Source: SG8-41 sp963699525
GTDB taxonomy: Bacteria > Pseudomonadota > Gammaproteobacteria > Burkholderiales > SG8-41
Direction: 5' to 3'
NCBI GenBank assembly: GCA_963699525.1
Contig: CAVOUI010000013.1
Location: forward strand, 62,001 to 126,000
Length of the DNA: 64,000 nucleotides
Positions 1 to 9,087 of this stretch are shown piece after piece. Under the pieces are notes generated by a model that made no database searches, was not told the DNA's origin, and worked only from the letters and a program-made list of their open reading frames with translations. Within the stretch, counting starts at the first letter, position 1. Each line of letters opens with the position of its first letter. The translations under genes were made by a program, and so were the position numbers.

Positions 1-2
1 AG

Positions 3-272
3 GAGATTGAAGGCACGCTCACCGCCGGCGGCACCACCGTCCGGGTGGAAGGCGCGAAGCTCACCGGCGAGAATATCGCCTTCTCCGCTACGCTGGGGGG
101 AACCCGCTACGAGTTTTCAGGCCGCATCTTCAATCATGCAATCGAGGGAAGCGCGCGGGCCGTCCGGGGCGCGGAATCGCGCGACCTCACGTGGTCCGCG
201 GCACGTACCGAGATCTGGGAGCCGCGCCACGCTTCCCTCACGACGGAGCAGGCGCTCAAGGAAATTCATTGA
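3..272 (+). CDS. C-terminal part of an exported methyltransferase-like protein (5' end outside window)
   Basis: The reading frame is open from the window edge and ends in TGA at 270-272. The visible ~89 residues are a beta-rich C-terminal domain of short antiparallel stretches (FSATLGGTRYEFSGRIF, then DLTWSAARTEIW). It aligns by eye with the C-terminal ~90 residues of the two genes that follow, at 477-1395 and 1471-2397. Those genes carry a signal peptide and a SAM-type Rossmann domain upstream of this module. I therefore infer that this is the end of a third tandem paralogue, but its N-terminal domain cannot be seen. The role of the C-terminal domain is unknown. Confidence 0.6.
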   Translation, partial: EIEGTLTAGGTTVRVEGAKLTGENIAFSATLGGTRYEFSGRIFNHAIEGSARAVRGAESRDLTWSAARTEIWEPRHASLTTEQALKEIH

Positions 273-312
273 CCCCCCACCTCAATCTTCCCTCGCAAGG
301 GGGGAGGAGGCT
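273..312. repeat. REP-like GC-rich element
   Basis: A C-rich run (ccccccacctc) is followed by ttccctcgcaa and a G-rich run (ggggggaggagg), forming an imperfect palindrome. It resembles the short intergenic palindromes common in environmental proteobacteria and is related in style to the element at 1411-1452. It lies exactly between the end of one paralogue and the remnant of another. Confidence 0.45.
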
Positions 313-318
313 TGCGCT

Positions 319-447
319 GGCGTGTACGAGGGGAGGGTGCAGGGCACGCTCTCGATGGAAGGCACGGTCCGCTCCGGACCCGGCCGCAATCCGGCCGAGG
401 GCGCCTGGCGCGCGACGCGCGTGCTTCGCGGCGGTGACGAGGGCTGA
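319..447 (+). pseudogene. Remnant C-terminus of a further methyltransferase-like paralogue
   Basis: About 43 codons ending in TGA at 445-447 read GVYEGRVQGTLSMEGTV, then GAWRATRVLRGG. This matches the pattern of the C-terminal end of the neighbouring paralogue (QELSGRVSGDTIRGKEQL, then DWSATRVKRG). There is no start codon, signal peptide or SAM domain in this frame upstream, only the REP-like element. It is best read as the residue of a deleted tandem copy. Its short length limits the certainty. Confidence 0.5.
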
Positions 448-476
448 TCGCCCCGGTGACGGGGCATGAGTGACGG

Positions 477-1395
477 GTGAGAGGTTTGGACCTGAGGACG
501 TTCGTTCAATTCAGGCCGGGCTGGCGGCGCGTGGTTTTCGCTCTGCTTGCCGCGCTGCCGGCATGGTCTCCCGCGGCGGAGCAGCACGCCCTCGCCGACG
601 TTCCCTTTGTGCCGACGCCCCCCGCCGTGGTGGACGTCATGCTCGGGCTCGCCGGCGTCGGCCCCGCCGACTACGTCATCGATCTCGGGTCAGGGGATGG
701 GCGCATCGTCATCGCCGCCGCGAAGCAGCGCGGCGCGCGCGGCATGGGGGTGGAGATCGACGGCGTTCTCGTCGGCGCCGCGCGCCGCGAGGCGCAGCGC
801 GAGGGCGTGGCCGCCCGCGTCGAGTTCAGGGAGCAGAACCTGTTCAGCACGGAGATCGGGCAGGCGACCGTAGTGACGATGTACCTGTACCCGCGGCTGA
901 TGCTGCAATTGCGCCCGCGCCTGTTCGCGGAGCTGAAGCCCGGCACGCGCGTCGTATCGCACGACTTCGACATGGAGCGGTGGCTGCCGGAGGCGCGTGT
1001 GACCGTGCCGGTGCCCGACAAGCCCTATGGCTCGCCTTCCAGCGAGGTTTTTTTCTGGATCATGCCCGCCAACGCTGCGGGAACCTGGAGGTGGCGCTCC
1101 GCGGACGATGCGGCGGCGGAAAACGAGCTCACGGTGTCGCAGACCTTCCAGATGCTGGAGGGAAGCGGCGTTGCCGGCGGCCGGACGGTGCGCGTCGAGA
1201 GCGGCAGGGTGCGCGGCGACGAGAATTCGGCTTATGCTGACGGCCGAAATCGACGGCCGGGCGGTGCGCCAGGAGCTCAGCGGCCGCGTGAGCGGCGATA
1301 CGATTCGCGGCAAGGAGCAGCTGTCCGGCGGCGGCGAGCGTGACTGGAGCGCGACGCGCGTGAAGCGCGGAAGCATCAAGATCAGTGACGAGTGA
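477..1395 (+). CDS. Exported class I SAM-methyltransferase-fold protein, frameshifted near its 3' end
   Basis: A GTG start is followed by a Sec-type signal peptide (VVFALLAALPAWSPAA), which places the protein outside the cytoplasm. Next comes a Rossmann-like domain with the SAM motif I DYVIDLGSGDGRIVI (about residues 65-80). A beta-rich C-terminal module ends the protein. The frame is broken at 1224-1225, where GAGAATTCGG has one A too many. Removing it restores IRLMLTAEIDGRAVRQEL and the paralogous ending, with TGA at 1393-1395. Without that correction the frame runs on to 1343 with an unrelated Arg-rich tail. The gene lies 75 bp upstream of an intact paralogue. Substrate is unknown, and SAM is not normally available in the periplasm. 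Confidence 0.7.
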
Positions 1396-1410
1396 AGGAC
1401 CCAACAAGCC

Positions 1411-1452
1411 CCCCTCGCCCCGTGTGAACGGGGAGAGGGTTGGGGTGAGGGG
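1411..1452. repeat. REP-like palindromic element
   Basis: CCCCTCGCCCCGT at 1411-1423 faces ACGGGG and GGGGTGAGGGG at 1429-1452. The result is a GC-rich imperfect palindrome in the 75-bp gap between the two methyltransferase-like genes. On the minus strand it translates to LTPTLSPFTRGEG, a peptide string typical of a dispersed repeat in proteobacterial genomes. It ends about 18 nt before the start of the next gene. Confidence 0.6.
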
Positions 1453-1470
1453 CAACGGGAGAGGATCAGA

Positions 1471-2397
1471 ATGACTCAGGCAACACGATGGATGACTATC
1501 TTCGCGGTATCGACTGCGCTCTTCGCGCCGGCGGCGGCGGCGCAGGAGGGACGCGGCAACGTGATCTACGTGCCGACACCCCAGGTGGTGGTGGATGCGA
1601 TGCTGAAGATGGCGAAAGTCGGCGCCAAGGATTTCGTGATCGATCTCGGCTCGGGCGATGGCCGCATCGTGATCACGGCGGCGAAGAAATACGGTGCGCG
1701 CGGCTTCGGGGTGGACCTCGATACCTATCTCCTGAAGATCGCCAATGCCAACGCGAAGAAGGAGGGTGTGGCGGACCGCGCGCGCTTCATCGAGCAGAAC
1801 CTGTTCGAGACCGATCTCTCCCAGGCGACCGTGATCACGAGCTACCTCCTGCCCAGCATGAACGAGGAGCTGCGTCCCAAGCTGCTTCAGCTCAAGCCAG
1901 GGACGCGCGTGGTGGCGCACGACTACGCGATGGGGGAATGGGACCCGGACGATTCGGAGACGCTGATCGTGCCGGAGAAGACGGTCGGCGATCCGGGCAA
2001 GAGCTACATCTTCTTCTGGATCGTGCCGGCCCGCGTGGCGGGCACCTGGCAGTCGCAGATCATGGCCGGGGGCAAGCCCGCGTCATGGCAGTTCCGTTTC
2101 GAGCAGAATTTCCAGCTCGTGCACGGCACCGCGCGCGCGGGCGACCGGGACGTGAAGCTGCCGCAGTTCCGTCTGGAGGGCGAGCAACTCTCCTTCAAGG
2201 TTGAGGTTCCGGCGGCGGGCAAGCCCGCGACCTACGTATTCCGGGGCTGGGTCAAGGGCGACGTCATCGAGGGTAACGTCACCGTGGGCGACGGCTCCGG
2301 CCAGCGGGTGATGCCCTGGCGGGCGAATCTGACGGCGCGCGGGGAGCCCAACATGGGCGCCGCGGGCGCGATCAGCATCGCGGGCGTGCGGCAGTGA
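1471..2397 (+). CDS. Exported class I SAM-methyltransferase-fold protein (intact copy)
   Basis: This 308-residue protein starts at ATG behind GAGAGG. Residues 1-25 form a signal peptide (MTIFAVSTALFAPAAAAQ). The N-terminal half then has VPTPQVVVDAMLKMA and the SAM motif I FVIDLGSGDGRIVITAAKKY (about residues 53-75). The C-terminal ~100 residues are the same beta-rich module seen in the two upstream copies. The gene overlaps the start of the next gene by 4 nt (GTGA), so it is probably translationally coupled to the permease. Families of this type are annotated only as methyltransferase-domain proteins. No exported substrate is known to me, and the fold may have been reused for another ligand. 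Confidence 0.75.
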   Translation: MTQATRWMTIFAVSTALFAPAAAAQEGRGNVIYVPTPQVVVDAMLKMAKVGAKDFVIDLGSGDGRIVITAAKKYGARGFGVDLDTYLLKIANANAKKEGVADRARFIEQNLFETDLSQATVITSYLLPSMNEELRPKLLQLKPGTRVVAHDYAMGEWDPDDSETLIVPEKTVGDPGKSYIFFWIVPARVAGTWQSQIMAGGKPASWQFRFEQNFQLVHGTARAGDRDVKLPQFRLEGEQLSFKVEVPAAGKPATYVFRGWVKGDVIEGNVTVGDGSGQRVMPWRANLTARGEPNMGAAGAISIAGVRQ

Positions 2398-3818
2398 GCG
2401 CCTCGCTCGAGCCGCAGCGGCAGGGCGCGGGAGGCCACCCGCGCCCGACGCTCACCGTGTTCGACGCGGTGGCGATGATCGTCGGCATCGTGATCGGGGT
2501 CGGCATCTTCAAGGCGCCTTCGATCGTCGCGGGCAACGTCTCGGGCGAAACCGCCTTTATTGCGTTGTGGATCGCCGGCGGCGTGATTTCGCTGATCGGG
2601 GCGCTGTGCTACGCCGAACTCGGCAGCTCGCACCCACATGCCGGCGGAGAATATTATTTCCTGTCGCGCGCCTACGGCGACTGGCTCGGATTTCTCTTCG
2701 CCTGGGCGCGCATGACCGTGATCCAGACCGGGGCAATCGCCGCGATCGCGTTCGTAATTGGCGATTACGCATCCACGTTGCTGCCGCTCGGCGTGAAGAG
2801 CTCCGCGATTTACGCCGGCCTGGCGGTGATCGCGATCACCCTGCTCAACGTGTCCGGCACCAGCCAGAGCAAATGGGTGCAGAACACGCTCACGATCGCG
2901 CTCGCCATCGCCATTCTCGCGGTGGTGGTGGGGGGATTCACCGCGACGGCGACGTCGGTCCCGGCCGCGAGCCCGCCGACAGGGGACGCCCGTTCATGGT
3001 TCTCGGGGCTCGCGCTGATCTTCGTGCTGCTCACCTACGGCGGCTGGAACGAGGCCGCCTACCTGACGGCGGAGATGCGAGACACGCGACGCAACATCGT
3101 GCGCGCGCTGGTGATCGGCATCGTCGTCATCACGGTGCTCTACGTGCTGCTGAATCTGGCGTACGTCAGGGTGCTGGGCCTCGCTGGCATGCAATCCTCC
3201 AGAGCGGTAGCTTCCGATCTGATGAAAGCGACCTGGGGCGAGGGCGGTGCATGGCTGCTGGGCATAGTGGTTGTCTCCGCCGCGCTGACGACGCTCAATG
3301 CAACGATTTTTACCGGCGCGCGCACGAATTATGCGCTAGGCCGCGATTTCGTGATTTTCCGCGCTCTGGGGCGGTGGAGCGAGAAAGCTTCCGCCCCGGT
3401 GAATGCGCTGCTCGTGCAGGGCGCGGTTTCGCTCGCACTGGTGGGACTCGCTTCGATGACGCCGGACGGCTTCCAGACGATGGTTGCTTACACGGCGCCG
3501 GCATTCTGGCTGTTTTTCCTCCTGACCGGATTGTCGCTCTTCCCGCTGCGGCGGCAACCGCCGGCCAACGCAAACCCCTTCCGCGTGCCGCTCTATCCGG
3601 TGACGCCGCTGCTATTCGCCGCCGCGTGCGCCTACATGTTGTACTCGAGCTTCAACTACGCGATGAGCCTCGACCCGGGCTCGATCGGGGCGATGGTGGG
3701 CATCGCGATGCTCGCTTCCGGCGTGCCGGTGCTGATGTGGGCGCGGCGCCGCGCGGCGGAGGTGAAATCGGGGGACGCACACAGACTCCGGATGCCGGAA
3801 GCTGCGACTAGATGTTGA
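2394..3818 (+). CDS. APC-superfamily amino acid permease
   Basis: The 474-residue protein has about 12 hydrophobic segments, as expected for the APC superfamily. The first helix region has VAMIVGIVIGVGIFKAPS, the glycine-rich G-I-G-x-G-I-F type signature used for substrate binding in this family. The next helices carry LIGALCYAELGSSHPHAGGE. It resembles LAT/SteT-like amino acid exchangers more than GABA or polyamine permeases, but the substrate cannot be read from sequence. The GTG start overlaps the stop of the upstream gene. The last ~10 codons (from about 3785) may not be native, because they abut a truncated gene whose first ATG lies inside this stop region. Confidence 0.85.
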   Translation: MSASLEPQRQGAGGHPRPTLTVFDAVAMIVGIVIGVGIFKAPSIVAGNVSGETAFIALWIAGGVISLIGALCYAELGSSHPHAGGEYYFLSRAYGDWLGFLFAWARMTVIQTGAIAAIAFVIGDYASTLLPLGVKSSAIYAGLAVIAITLLNVSGTSQSKWVQNTLTIALAIAILAVVVGGFTATATSVPAASPPTGDARSWFSGLALIFVLLTYGGWNEAAYLTAEMRDTRRNIVRALVIGIVVITVLYVLLNLAYVRVLGLAGMQSSRAVASDLMKATWGEGGAWLLGIVVVSAALTTLNATIFTGARTNYALGRDFVIFRALGRWSEKASAPVNALLVQGAVSLALVGLASMTPDGFQTMVAYTAPAFWLFFLLTGLSLFPLRRQPPANANPFRVPLYPVTPLLFAAACAYMLYSSFNYAMSLDPGSIGAMVGIAMLASGVPVLMWARRRAAEVKSGDAHRLRMPEAATRC

Positions 3819-4864
3819 ACGACGGCAATACCTTCAACTACGGCTACATCGGCAGCCGCGCAACTGGCACGGCGCCGGGCAACTACCTTGTCGCCGGCCC
3901 GCGTTGGCAGGGCGAGACGCCAAAGGGGATCAAGAAGGTATTTCGCTCGACCACCGACTTCTCGCTCGCGATCTTTCGCACCCAGCTCTTCAACGCGAAA
4001 GACATGCCCGGCGTGATCAAGATCCAGAATGGCTACAGGGTCCAGCCGCTGTCCTCGTACCTCAAGCAGCCGGCCCCGGCGGCAGCACCGGCCATCGACT
4101 GGCCAAAGATCGACAAGGAGATGGTCAAGACCCACTTCTTCGAGTACCTGGATTTCGCGCTGCAGTTCGCCCCGCCCGGGCCGGAGGAACAGGCGATTCG
4201 CGCCAAGCTCGCCACGATCGGCGTCGGTCCCGGCAAGAAGTTCAACTTCAAGGACCTCTCGCTCGAGCACAAGGCGGCGGTTCTGCTCGCGATGAAGGAG
4301 GGCGAAGACAAGGTCGAGAGGTTTCTGGCCACCGCGATGAAGAACATCAACGGCTGGATGGTCGGTTCTGCTTTCGGAGGTCGGGCGTTCTATAACGGCA
4401 ACTGGCAGCTGCGTGCCGCCGCCGCCAAGGCCGGAATCTACGGCAACGACGCCGCCGAGGCGATGTACCCGGCCACGAGGACGCTGGCGGACGGAACCGG
4501 GCTCGACGGATCCAAGAACCGCTACACGCTCACTTTTGCCAAGGGCCAGCTCCCCCCGGTGAACGCGTTCTGGTCGGTGACGATGTACGACGGCAAGACG
4601 CAGTTGCTCATCAAGAACCCGATCGACCGCTACCTCGTCAACTCGCCGATGCTTCCGCGGATGAAGAAGAACAAGGACGGCTCGCTCACGCTCTACATCC
4701 AGAAGGACTTGCCGGGCAAGGACAAGGGGTCCAACTGGCTCCCGGCGCCCGAAGGCCCGATCTATCTCGTGATGCGGCTCTACTGGCCGCGGACGGAGCC
4801 GCCGTCCATCCTGCCGCCGGGCGAGGGCTCGTGGCAGCCGCCGGCGCTGGTCAAAGTGCAGTAA
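3812..4864 (+). pseudogene. DUF1254/DUF1214 protein, 5'-truncated
   Basis: The 350-residue frame begins in the middle of a DUF1254 domain (FNYGYIGSRATGTAPGNYLV). It then continues through a linker into a complete DUF1214 domain at the C-terminus, with YTLTFAKGQLPPVNAFWSV and GSNWLPAPEGPIYLVMRLYWP. Full-length members have roughly 100-130 more residues and usually a signal peptide at the N-terminus. Here an in-frame TAG at 3809-3811 immediately precedes the first ATG, which itself overlaps the permease stop. I read this as the 3' part of a gene whose 5' end was lost when this junction formed. Expression from 3812 is possible but a stable product is doubtful. Confidence 0.7.
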
Positions 4865-4878
4865 CGGACTGCGCATCA

Positions 4879-5959
4879 CTAATCGCGCGCCAGCATCCTG
4901 ACCTGCGCGGGGTTGATACCCACCTTCACGCCGCGGCCTGGAGCGAAGCCGGGCTCGCCCATGTAGTGGGGCTGGTCCACGACGAGCTCCATCGGTCCCG
5001 ACCCTTACGTTGTAGCGCACGAACTCCCCGAGGAATTCGCGGTCGGTCACCGTGCCGTCGAGCCAGCTCCGCGCGCCGTCGGGCGCCTTGCCCGGCGCGG
5101 CAAGCTGGATGGCGTGGGGCCGGATCGCGATCTCCGCGGGCCCGATCGACGCCTTGGCCGACGGGATCCTGATCGTCCCGAGCGTTTCGCCGCGAAATAC
5201 AGTGCCTCCGTCGGCCGCTTCAAGTGATCCCCGCAGCAGGTTGATGGTGCCGACGAAGGTCGCGATGAAGTGGTTCGCCGGAGAGTCGTAGAGCTCGAGC
5301 GGCGTCCCGACCTGCTGGATTACGCCCTGGTCGAGCACCGCCACCCGGTCGGCGATGGAGAGCGCCTCCTCCTGGTCGTGGGTCACGAAGATCGTGGTGA
5401 CGCCAAGCTTGCGCTGCAGCGCAAGCAGCTCGGTACGCATGTGGATGCGCAGTTTCGCATCGAGATTGGACAGCGGCTCGTCCAGCAGCAGCACCTTGGG
5501 CTCGATGGCAATGGTGCGCGCGAGCGCGATGCGCTGTTGCTGGCCGCCCGAGAGCTGGCTCGGGCGGCGCGCGGCGAGCTCCCGCAGGCCGACGAGATCC
5601 AGCGCGCCCGCGGTCCTGCGCTCGATCTCCGCGCGGGAAAGCCTTCGTTCCTCGAGTCCGAAGGCGACGTTCTGCCATACCGTCATGTGCGGCCACAACG
5701 CGTAATTCTGGAACACCATTCCGATATTGCGTTCCCAGGGCGGGATCCGCGAAATGTCCTGGCCGTCCACCAGAACGCGACCGGATTGCGGAAATGCGAA
5801 GCCGGCGATGACGCGAAGCAACGTGGACTTGCCCGAGCCGGAGGGCCCGAGCAGCGCGAAGAACTCCCCGGGCTCGATCACGAGATCGATGTCGCGCAGC
5901 ACCTGCGTCTTGCCGAAAGCAAGCGCGATGTCGTGGAACTCGACCCTGACTTTCGCCAT
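4879..5959 (-). CDS. ABC transporter ATP-binding protein (Fe3+/polyamine type), one frameshift
   Basis: The protein has Walker A GPSGSGKST (about residues 38-46), Q-loop NIGMVFQNYALWPH, signature LSGGQQQR, Walker B VLLLDEPLSNLD and the switch histidine in FVTHDQEEALS. A C-terminal TOBE-like region follows, as in PotA/FbpC proteins of about 360 residues. One extra base near 4993 breaks the frame. Removing it gives MELVVDQPHYMGEPG and a natural ending RMLARD with TAG at 4879-4881. Uncorrected, the frame runs antisense through the neighbouring genes to 3656. It is the last gene of the ABC operon, 7 nt after the permease, and would energise import of the ligand bound by the upstream binding protein. 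Confidence 0.85.
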
Positions 5960-5966
5960 GTGTCGC

Positions 5967-7706
5967 CTATTTCATCGCCTGGTGCGCTTCAAACCGGAGA
6001 TTGCGCGAATGCAGCACGCGGTAGGACACGTAGGTGCCGAGCGCGACCAGCGTAACCGCGATCACGCCGAGCGCCGCGCCCGGGCCCGCGCCCGCGATCG
6101 ATTGCATGTAGAGGTAGATGCCGTAGGACACCGGCGCGTCCGACGTCGCGCTGACCAGCATGATGGTGGCGGAAAGCTCGACGGCGGCGGTGAGAAAACT
6201 CGTGACGAAGCCGGCGAGGATGCCGCCCGCCATCAGCGGAACCACGATGCGCGTCACGGTGCGGCGCCCGCTCGCGCCGAGCGTCTGCGCCGCTTCTTCC
6301 ATCGAGACGTGCACCTGCTGAAGGGATGCGACGCACGAGCGCAGTGCGTAGGGCAGCCGGCGAACAGTGTAGGCGAAGGCGATGATGAGCCAGAACGAGA
6401 CCAGGGGCACGTCAGCTATGGGGACGCTGAAATCCCGGAAGGTTCGCAGATAGCCGATTCCGAGCACGACACCGGGAATCGCGACCGCGGAGGTCGCGAT
6501 GAAATCGAGCGTCTGGCGTCCGGGAAGCCGTGTGCGCAGCATGAGGTAGGCGATGGCGGTGCCGATCAGCACGTCGAGCCCCGCCGCGATTCCGCAATAG
6601 AGCGCGGAGTTCCAGAGCATGAACGGGGATTCGCTGAATACCGTGACGTAATTCTGCAGGGTGTAGGCCTCGGGTATGACGGTGAAGCTCCAGATGCGGC
6701 TGAAGGAGAGCAGCAGCAGGCCGATGTGCGGCGAGAGCACGAGCAGCAGGACAAAGACGACCCATCCATAAGCGATCACCGCCTGCCATGGCTTCAGGCG
6801 CTTGGTGGCGAGGGTGCTGCCGCCGCGCTGCAGCGTCGCGTACTCCTTGCCGCGCATCACCAGGGTCGAGCCCCACAAAGCGAAAACGGACGCGGCCACC
6901 ATGATGACGCTTGCCACGTAGCCGATCGGATCGTCGATGCCAATCGAGGTGATGCGGAGATAGGCCTGCGCCGCCAGGATGTTCGTGACGTTGAGCACCA
7001 GCGGCGTCGCCACGTCGTCGAAAACCTTGAGGAAGACCAGCGCGGCGCCGGCCATGTAGCCGGGCATGGCGAGCGGGAACACGATCCGGCGGAACAGCCG
7101 GAAGCCGCTCGCGCCGAGGTTCTGGGCGGACTCCTCCATCGCCCGGTCGATGTTGTTCAGGGCAACCGTCAGGTTGAGCAGGATGAAGGGAAAGTAGTGC
7201 AGCGCCTCCACCCAGATGACCGCGTTGAGGCCCTCCATGATCGGCAGGTTGATGCCGAACCAGTCGCCGAGGATGAGGTTGAGCGAGCCGCTGCGGCCGA
7301 ACAGCAGCTGCATGGCGGTCGCGCCCACGAACGGCGGCATGATCAGCGGCAGCACGCCGAGCGTCTGGATCAGGATCGCGCCGCGGAACTGGAAGCGCGT
7401 GATGAAATAGGCGAGCGGCAGCGCGAAAATGGACGATACCGCCACGCTCATGCCGCCGACGATGAGGCTGTTGTAGAACGACTCGCGCATGAGCGTGAGG
7501 TGGAAGAACGACTGGAAGTGCGACAGCGTCAGGCTGCCGTCGGCGTTGGTGAACGCGACGTAGATGACCGTAAAGACGGGGATCGCGAGAAAGACGAGCA
7601 GGAACAGCGCGATCAGGAGCGCGATCGCCGCGTGAACGAAGGTGAAGCGCCCCGTCATCGCCCGCGCGATGCCGGAGTGCGCGAGCGCCGCGCCGCCGCG
7701 ACCCAC
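5967..7706 (-). CDS. Fused two-domain ABC transporter permease (FbpB/PotBC-like)
   Basis: This is a 579-residue inner-membrane protein with about 12 predicted helices and two copies of the binding-protein-dependent permease domain. Each copy carries an EAA loop that contacts the ATPase: EESAQNLGASGFRLFRRIV (about residue 185) and EEAAQTLGASGRRTVTRIV (about residue 470). This double-length arrangement is typical of FbpB-type ferric or AEP/thiamine-type importers. The GTG start at 7706 lies 2 nt after the stop of the binding-protein gene. An ATG at 7658 is an alternative start. The substrate cannot be deduced from sequence. Confidence 0.88.
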   Translation of the reverse strand: MGRGGAALAHSGIARAMTGRFTFVHAAIALLIALFLLVFLAIPVFTVIYVAFTNADGSLTLSHFQSFFHLTLMRESFYNSLIVGGMSVAVSSIFALPLAYFITRFQFRGAILIQTLGVLPLIMPPFVGATAMQLLFGRSGSLNLILGDWFGINLPIMEGLNAVIWVEALHYFPFILLNLTVALNNIDRAMEESAQNLGASGFRLFRRIVFPLAMPGYMAGAALVFLKVFDDVATPLVLNVTNILAAQAYLRITSIGIDDPIGYVASVIMVAASVFALWGSTLVMRGKEYATLQRGGSTLATKRLKPWQAVIAYGWVVFVLLLVLSPHIGLLLLSFSRIWSFTVIPEAYTLQNYVTVFSESPFMLWNSALYCGIAAGLDVLIGTAIAYLMLRTRLPGRQTLDFIATSAVAIPGVVLGIGYLRTFRDFSVPIADVPLVSFWLIIAFAYTVRRLPYALRSCVASLQQVHVSMEEAAQTLGASGRRTVTRIVVPLMAGGILAGFVTSFLTAAVELSATIMLVSATSDAPVSYGIYLYMQSIAGAGPGAALGVIAVTLVALGTYVSYRVLHSRNLRFEAHQAMK

Positions 7707-7708
7707 GC

Positions 7709-9031
7709 TTACCGCGCCAGCGACGCGGCCTGGTTCGCGAGCTCGACTGCGCGCGCGTAGTTCTTGCGCGCGGTGCTGCTCCAGTATTCCTCGAGCCCGG
7801 TCAGCTGCTTGGTCTTCTCCGCGCTGCGCTTGGTTTCACGGAACAGGGCGAGGAAGTCCTTGTCCTTCGACTTTTGCTCGCCGACGACGGGCGTGAAAGC
7901 GAGCGCGCGTGCCTCGGTCAGCAGCTCTTTCGCCCGCGCGTTGGGCTTCGCGGCGAGCCGGGCTTCAGCCTGGTAGATCGCGCGCGCCGCCGCGGCGAGC
8001 TCCTTGTGCCGGAACGTGATGGTGTGATCGAAGATCGAGCTCACGACGTAGTAGCGCGACTCGGACAGCTCCGAGTCGAAGTTCACCTTGGGCTTGATCT
8101 TGCCCGTGAACGGGTTGGGGAATCCTGCCGGGGCCTTCTTGTAGACGCTCGGCAGCACCGGCAGGCGGCTGATCTTGGGGTCGAACAGCAGCTCCTGGCC
8201 TTCGGGGGAGAGCGTGAAGTTGATGAACCGGCGCGCATTCTCCGGGTTCTTCGCGCCCGCCACCATGCCGATGTTGGCCGGCACGATCGCCGTGACCGAG
8301 GGGTAGACAAACTTGGTCGGGAAGCCGGAGGCCATGGCGGCAAGCCCGAAGAAGTCGATGACGAGGCCGATGCCGTACTGGCCGTTGTTGACGCCGTCCG
8401 GCACGCCGAAGCTCCTCTCGGTGATGGCGGCGCAGTTGGCGGCGATCATCAGCATCTGTTGCCAGCCCTTTTCCCAGCCTTCTCCCTGGAGGATGGTTTC
8501 CACGGTCAGGTGCGTGGTGCCGGAGCGCGATGGCGAGGACATCGACACGTGACTGAAGTAGACCGGCTTGGTGAGGTCCGCCCACTCCCGCGGCTCGGGG
8601 AGCTTGTTCGCGGCGAGATAGCGCGTGTTCCACATGATCCCGTAGCCGGCAAGCGCCTGCCCGAGGTAGAAGCCCTTGGGATCATTGATCGGGTAGTTGC
8701 CGATCTTCGCGGGCACTTCCTTGGCCGGACTCTCGATCTTGGCGAGGAGCTTTTCCGCGGAAAGCACTTCGAAGGCGTCGGGCGCGGACACCCAGAAGAC
8801 GTCGGGCTTGTTGGCGGCGGGCGCCTCGCGGATGTAGGCGACGCCGGCCGGAGTCGGCTTGTTCAGGATCTCCACCCGGAAGCCGGGATTGCGGCTCTCG
8901 AAGGCCTTCTTATAGGCTTCCGTGAGCTCTTTCGGAAACGATGTGACGATGACGACCTGCTGCTGGGCCTGCGCCGCGAAGCCGCACAGGGCCAGGACGG
9001 CCGCCATCAGGCAACGGAACATGAGTCGCAC
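7709..9031 (-). CDS. ABC transporter periplasmic substrate-binding protein (iron/AEP/thiamine class)
   Basis: I choose the GTG at 9031 because AGGAGG lies 8 nt upstream of it and a signal peptide follows directly (MFRCLMAAVLALCGFAAQAQ). The longer frame from 9100 would bury that signal peptide. The mature protein begins QQVVIVTSFPKELTEAYKKA, the usual first strand of family 1 binding proteins. It continues with KPDVFWVSAPDAFEVL, and later ANIGMVAGAKNPENARRFINF, a stretch typical of Fe3+/AEP-like receptors. At about 440 residues it is somewhat longer than the family norm because of a charged helical C-terminal extension. It is first of the three ABC genes and should deliver the ligand to the fused permease. 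Confidence 0.85.
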   Translation of the reverse strand: MRLMFRCLMAAVLALCGFAAQAQQQVVIVTSFPKELTEAYKKAFESRNPGFRVEILNKPTPAGVAYIREAPAANKPDVFWVSAPDAFEVLSAEKLLAKIESPAKEVPAKIGNYPINDPKGFYLGQALAGYGIMWNTRYLAANKLPEPREWADLTKPVYFSHVSMSSPSRSGTTHLTVETILQGEGWEKGWQQMLMIAANCAAITERSFGVPDGVNNGQYGIGLVIDFFGLAAMASGFPTKFVYPSVTAIVPANIGMVAGAKNPENARRFINFTLSPEGQELLFDPKISRLPVLPSVYKKAPAGFPNPFTGKIKPKVNFDSELSESRYYVVSSIFDHTITFRHKELAAAARAIYQAEARLAAKPNARAKELLTEARALAFTPVVGEQKSKDKDFLALFRETKRSAEKTKQLTGLEEYWSSTARKNYARAVELANQAASLAR

Positions 9032-9087
9032 GGGATTCCCTCCTTCGATTATCGGTATGTTTGCGATGTTACCTGTGTCGCGCGTGC

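Noticed and set aside
3656..4878. Extension of the ABC ATPase frame beyond its natural end
   Set aside because: It results from the frameshift at 4993 and runs antisense through the DUF1254 gene and into the permease gene.
5727..7760. Plus-strand open frame of 677 codons
   Set aside because: It lies antisense to the ABC permease. The His/Arg/Asp-rich composition is typical of a GC-rich shadow frame.
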